Source of the DNA: Acidobacteriota bacterium
GTDB taxonomy: Bacteria; Acidobacteriota; Terriglobia; Terriglobales; Acidobacteriaceae
Reading direction: 5' to 3'
DNA length: 8,455 nucleotides
NCBI GenBank assembly: GCA_021811745.1
Contig: JAJZNH010000743.1
Coordinates: forward strand, 1-8,455
Positions within the stretch are counted from its first letter, which is position 1. Each line of letters begins with the position of its first letter. The notes beneath the pieces were generated by a model, which saw nothing but the letters and a program-made list of their open reading frames with translations, was not told the origin of the DNA and did not search any database. Both the position numbers and the translations under genes were made by a program. Of this stretch, positions 6,162 to 8,455 are shown piece by piece.

Positions 6162-7775
6162 TCAATCGCCCGGCGGCCACAGAATCACCGGCAGGCCGGT
6201 GTTGTCCTTGTAAAATTCGCGCCGCGCCTTCAACTGCGCCACCAGTTGGTGCAGCGTGTCCTCGTACTCGGGCACCACGCGCATGCCGTTTTCGCGGAAC
6301 AGGCTGTCCATTTCGTCGGGATCGCGCTCCAGATCGAAAAAGTCCCACTCGTTGCGGTCGTAGTAGTGGATCAGCTTGTAGCGGTCGGTGCGGATTCCGT
6401 AATGCGGAGCCGACCAGTGCGGCGGGCCGAACTCGTAGTAGTGGTAGTAGAGCGAATTCTCGCGGGGCGCCAGGCTCTGGCCGCGCACCAGCGGCGCCAC
6501 GCTGCGCCCCTGCATCACCTCCGGCGCGGCAATGCCGCACAGGTCCAGCACCGTGGGCGCGTTGTCGATGTTCACCACCCACTCCGGACTCACCGTGCCC
6601 CGGCCCTGCATGCCCGGGCAGCGGATCATCCACGGCACCGTGATCGCCTGCTCGTACATGAAGCGCTTGTCGAACCAGCCGTGATCGCCGAGGAAGAAGC
6701 CGTGATCGCAGGTGTAGACCATGATCGTGTTTTCCGCCAGCCCGTTCTTGTCGAGATAGTCGAGCAGCCGGCCGATGTTGTCGTCCTGCGAGCGCAGCGT
6801 GCCCAGAAAATGCTCCATGAACTTCTGATAGTTCCACTGCTTGCGCTGCCGGGGCGTCAGGTACGCGGGCGGATTGAAGTCGGGCATGTCCTCGATGCGC
6901 TGCCGCGCCACCTTGGCCGCGTCCGCGCGGTGCTCGTAGTCGTCCCAGAAGGTGGCCGGCTCGGGGATGCGCACGTCGTCATAGATGTGTTCGTATTTGT
7001 GCGGCGGATCGAAGGGGCGATGGTCGTTGAAGTACTGCACCATCATCAGAAACGGCTGGCTGGAGTCCTTGGCCCGGAACTTCTCAATGCCCTGGATCAC
7101 GAGATCGGTGTTGACGTCGGTTCCGTAGCCCTCGTGAGTCTGCGGCTGCACCTCGTGGCTGCCCAGCGAGGGATTCCCGAAGTAGCCGGTGGCCTGGTAA
7201 TACGGTCCGCCGGCGCCGTTTTTGTAGACGAAATAATCGAAGCCCGTCTGAGCGGGGTTCACCGGCAGATGCCACTTGCCCACCGTGCCGGTCTGGTAGC
7301 CGTGGCGCTTGAGGATCTTGGGGAAGGTCTCCTGCGCAGGGTCGAAGTGCGGCACCATGCTGCCGGATTTCTCCGCATTGACATCGGGATTCCCATACAT
7401 GCCGTTGATGTGGTTATAGGTCCCGGTCAGCAGCGTGGCGCGGCTGGGCGCGCAGAGTCCGTTGCAGACGAAGGAGTTCGTAAAACGCATTCCTTCGTTG
7501 GCGATGCGGTCGATGTGCGGCGTCTTGATGAGCCGGCTGCCGTAGCAGCTCAGCGCCGCCGTGGGCACGCCCTCGCCGGTGATCCACAGAATGTTGGGCC
7601 GCTTGGGCAGCGACCCCGCCGCCCCTTGTTCCTGCTGCGCCGCGCCCTGCGCAACCGGCGAAGCCGCGGCGGAAGATGCCGCCGCCGAAGCCGCGATCAT
7701 GCCGCCAAGCCCCTTCAGCGCATCGCGCCGCGTGATTCGTCCGATGTGCTCATCCGAGCCGCTACCCAATTTCAT
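6162..7775 (-). CDS. Tat-exported type I (formylglycine) sulfatase, N-acetylglucosamine-6-sulfatase-like
   Basis: 537 aa. Would hydrolyse sulfate esters, probably of sulfated glycans, outside the cytoplasmic membrane. A twin-arginine signal lies at the N-terminus: TRRDALKG (15-22) followed by an Ala-rich segment to about residue 40. The S1 signature CAPSRATLLTG (108-118) carries Cys108, the residue converted to formylglycine, and Arg112. Also seen: GKWHL (Lys167, His169), CDHG (Asp357, His358), GWFDKRFMYEQAITVPWMIR (366-385), and a C-terminal YYHYYEFGPPHW...HYGIRTDRYKLIHYY section typical of GlcNAc-6-sulfatase relatives. Odd: the usual paired acidic metal motif (TDD or TDQ) after strand 1 reads TGEG here (66-69). 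Start: ATG at 7775 with GGAGG 6 nt upstream; a longer frame to 7823 would add 16 residues before a good Tat signal. Specificity is not determined. Confidence 0.93.
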   Translation of the reverse strand: MKLGSGSDEHIGRITRRDALKGLGGMIAASAAASSAAASPVAQGAAQQEQGAAGSLPKRPNILWITGEGVPTAALSCYGSRLIKTPHIDRIANEGMRFTNSFVCNGLCAPSRATLLTGTYNHINGMYGNPDVNAEKSGSMVPHFDPAQETFPKILKRHGYQTGTVGKWHLPVNPAQTGFDYFVYKNGAGGPYYQATGYFGNPSLGSHEVQPQTHEGYGTDVNTDLVIQGIEKFRAKDSSQPFLMMVQYFNDHRPFDPPHKYEHIYDDVRIPEPATFWDDYEHRADAAKVARQRIEDMPDFNPPAYLTPRQRKQWNYQKFMEHFLGTLRSQDDNIGRLLDYLDKNGLAENTIMVYTCDHGFFLGDHGWFDKRFMYEQAITVPWMIRCPGMQGRGTVSPEWVVNIDNAPTVLDLCGIAAPEVMQGRSVAPLVRGQSLAPRENSLYYHYYEFGPPHWSAPHYGIRTDRYKLIHYYDRNEWDFFDLERDPDEMDSLFRENGMRVVPEYEDTLHQLVAQLKARREFYKDNTGLPVILWPPGD

Positions 7776-7807
7776 CCTTCGCCTCCATTGATGAGGATTG
7801 TGGATTC

Positions 7808-7924
7808 TAAGGCGGTTCTCCAATTTCTATCGAGTCACCAAAATCCTGCAGGGTGGCGTTTTCTTGAGGAAAACGCCACTTGATCGCCTCGGCCTCGCCC
7901 GACACCAATTGGAGAACCGCTTTA
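7808..7924. repeat. 117 bp palindromic MITE-like element with TA ends
   Basis: AGGCGGTTCTCCAATT (7810-7825) is mirrored by AATTGGAGAACCGCTT (7907-7922) with one G-T mismatch, and both ends are flanked by TA (7808-7809, 7923-7924). In the middle, GTGGCGTTTTC (7853-7863) and GAAAACGCCAC (7869-7879) form a perfect 11-bp stem with loop TTGAG. Both inverted repeats share one centre (7866), so the whole segment is one interrupted palindrome with a weakly matched 27-nt section in each arm. TA flanks are what an IS630/Tc1-type miniature element would leave; no transposase is present, and the family is inferred. It sits between gpsA and the sulfatase gene and could also act as a transcript end. Confidence 0.65.
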
Positions 7925-7941
7925 CACAAAGGATTATCCAT

Positions 7942-7962
7942 CGGCAGGGCACATACCTGCCG
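7942..7962 (-). terminator. GC-rich hairpin downstream of gpsA
   Basis: CGGCAGG (7942-7948) and CCTGCCG (7956-7962) form a perfect 7-bp stem with a 7-nt loop, 50 nt past the gpsA stop. No T tract follows on the minus strand. It may help end or stabilise the gpsA transcript. Confidence 0.35.
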
Positions 7963-8011
7963 GAAAATGTCCCTTTCGCTCCCGGGTTCGCGGTTGCTTG
8001 TTCCCTGCGTA

Positions 8012-8455
8012 TCAGTGTTCGTCTTTGCCAGGACGGAGCATGAGGTCGCGGATGGCTTCGCGCGGATCCTTGCCTTCGTTGAGGATCAGCTCCATCTGCT
8101 CGGTGATCGGCATCTCGATTCCGTAGCGGCGGGCGAGGCCCAGGGCGGCGCGGGTGGTGCGCACGCCTTCCGCCACCTTGCCGCCGAGCGATTCGAGGAT
8201 CTCGGGGAGCTTGCGGCCCTGGCCGAGGGCCTGGCCGACGGTGCGGTTGCGGCTGAGCGAGCCGGTACAGGTGAGGACGAGGTCGCCCATGCCGGAGAGA
8301 CCGGCGAGGGTCTCGCGATGGCCGCCGCAGGCCACGGCGAGGCGGGTGATCTCGGCAATGCCGCGAGTGATGAGGGCGGCGGCGGAGTTGTAGCCCAGGC
8401 CGACACCGGCGGCGATGCCGGCGGCGATGGCGATCACGTTCTTGAGCGCGCCGCC
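8012..8455 (-). CDS. gpsA: Glycerol-3-phosphate dehydrogenase [NAD(P)+], C-terminal part, cut by window edge
   Basis: Reduces dihydroxyacetone phosphate to sn-glycerol 3-phosphate for phospholipid synthesis; cytosolic. The last 147 residues are visible and begin at GGALKNVIAIAAG, which holds the catalytic Lys of the ALKN motif. Further family landmarks follow in order: GLGYNSAAALITRG, the GMGDLVLTCTGSLSRNR stretch with the Arg-Asn-Arg that contacts cofactor and phosphate, and KVAEGVRTTRAALGLARRYG and MPITEQM near the end. The Rossmann N-terminal half and the start codon are outside the window. Its stop is 236 bp upstream of the sulfatase start on the same strand, with a palindromic repeat and a hairpin between, so joint transcription is doubtful. 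Confidence 0.96.
   Translation of the reverse strand, partial: GGALKNVIAIAAGIAAGVGLGYNSAAALITRGIAEITRLAVACGGHRETLAGLSGMGDLVLTCTGSLSRNRTVGQALGQGRKLPEILESLGGKVAEGVRTTRAALGLARRYGIEMPITEQMELILNEGKDPREAIRDLMLRPGKDEH

Noticed and set aside
6246..7883. 545-codon plus-strand open frame opposite the sulfatase
   Set aside because: It mirrors a complete sulfatase with all its motifs; the peptide is Val/Arg/His repetitive and has no recognisable domain.
7807..7941. 44-codon minus-strand frame (MDNPLCKAVLQLVSGE...) between gpsA and the sulfatase
   Set aside because: It lies almost wholly inside the palindromic element, the opposite strand gives a similar peptide (7791-7883), and no ribosome site is at a fitting distance. 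It is best explained by the palindrome, though a real small protein is not excluded.

Overview
The window reads as a piece of a GC-rich bacterial chromosome. The gene mix fits a soil or sediment heterotroph such as an acidobacterium: a GTP-type PEP carboxykinase, a non-phosphorylating pentose-oxidation gene pair, a Tat-exported sulfatase and gpsA. That assignment is inference from gene content and composition; no marker gene is present.

Left part (1-4185), central carbon metabolism. The N-terminal half of GTP-dependent PEP carboxykinase (pckG, minus strand) runs off the left edge. Upstream of it, on the same strand, is a fumarylacetoacetate-hydrolase-fold enzyme closely resembling 2-keto-3-deoxy-pentonate dehydratases. 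Diverging from that gene across a 464 bp control region is an aldehyde dehydrogenase of the alpha-ketoglutarate semialdehyde (2,5-dioxopentanoate) type. The last two would carry out the final two steps of Weimberg-type pentose oxidation (2-keto-3-deoxypentonate to alpha-ketoglutarate semialdehyde to alpha-ketoglutarate). PEP carboxykinase could then return TCA carbon to gluconeogenesis.

Middle part (4186-6161), the accessory-looking segment. By eye it is less GC-rich and has looser codon use than both flanks. A 470 bp leader holds several inverted repeats and two doubtful small reading frames. It is followed by a tightly coupled three-gene plus-strand cassette: a 103-aa antitoxin-like protein, a 171-aa TumE/DUF6516-like putative toxin (TTG start, 11-nt overlap), and a 228-aa stand-alone relative of the pyruvate kinase C-terminal alpha/beta domain (ATGA overlap). 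A toxin-antitoxin-like pair coupled to a domain known from pyruvate kinase, where it carries allosteric effector sites, is the best candidate here for an undescribed system. The cassette ends 6 bp from the convergent sulfatase gene.

Right part (6162-8455). A minus-strand Tat-exported formylglycine sulfatase resembles N-acetylglucosamine-6-sulfatases but has an altered N-terminal metal motif. Upstream lies a 117 bp palindromic repeat with TA at both ends (MITE-like) and a further hairpin. The C-terminal part of gpsA (glycerol-3-phosphate dehydrogenase, minus strand) then runs off the right edge. No tRNA, rRNA, CRISPR array or transposase gene was seen.
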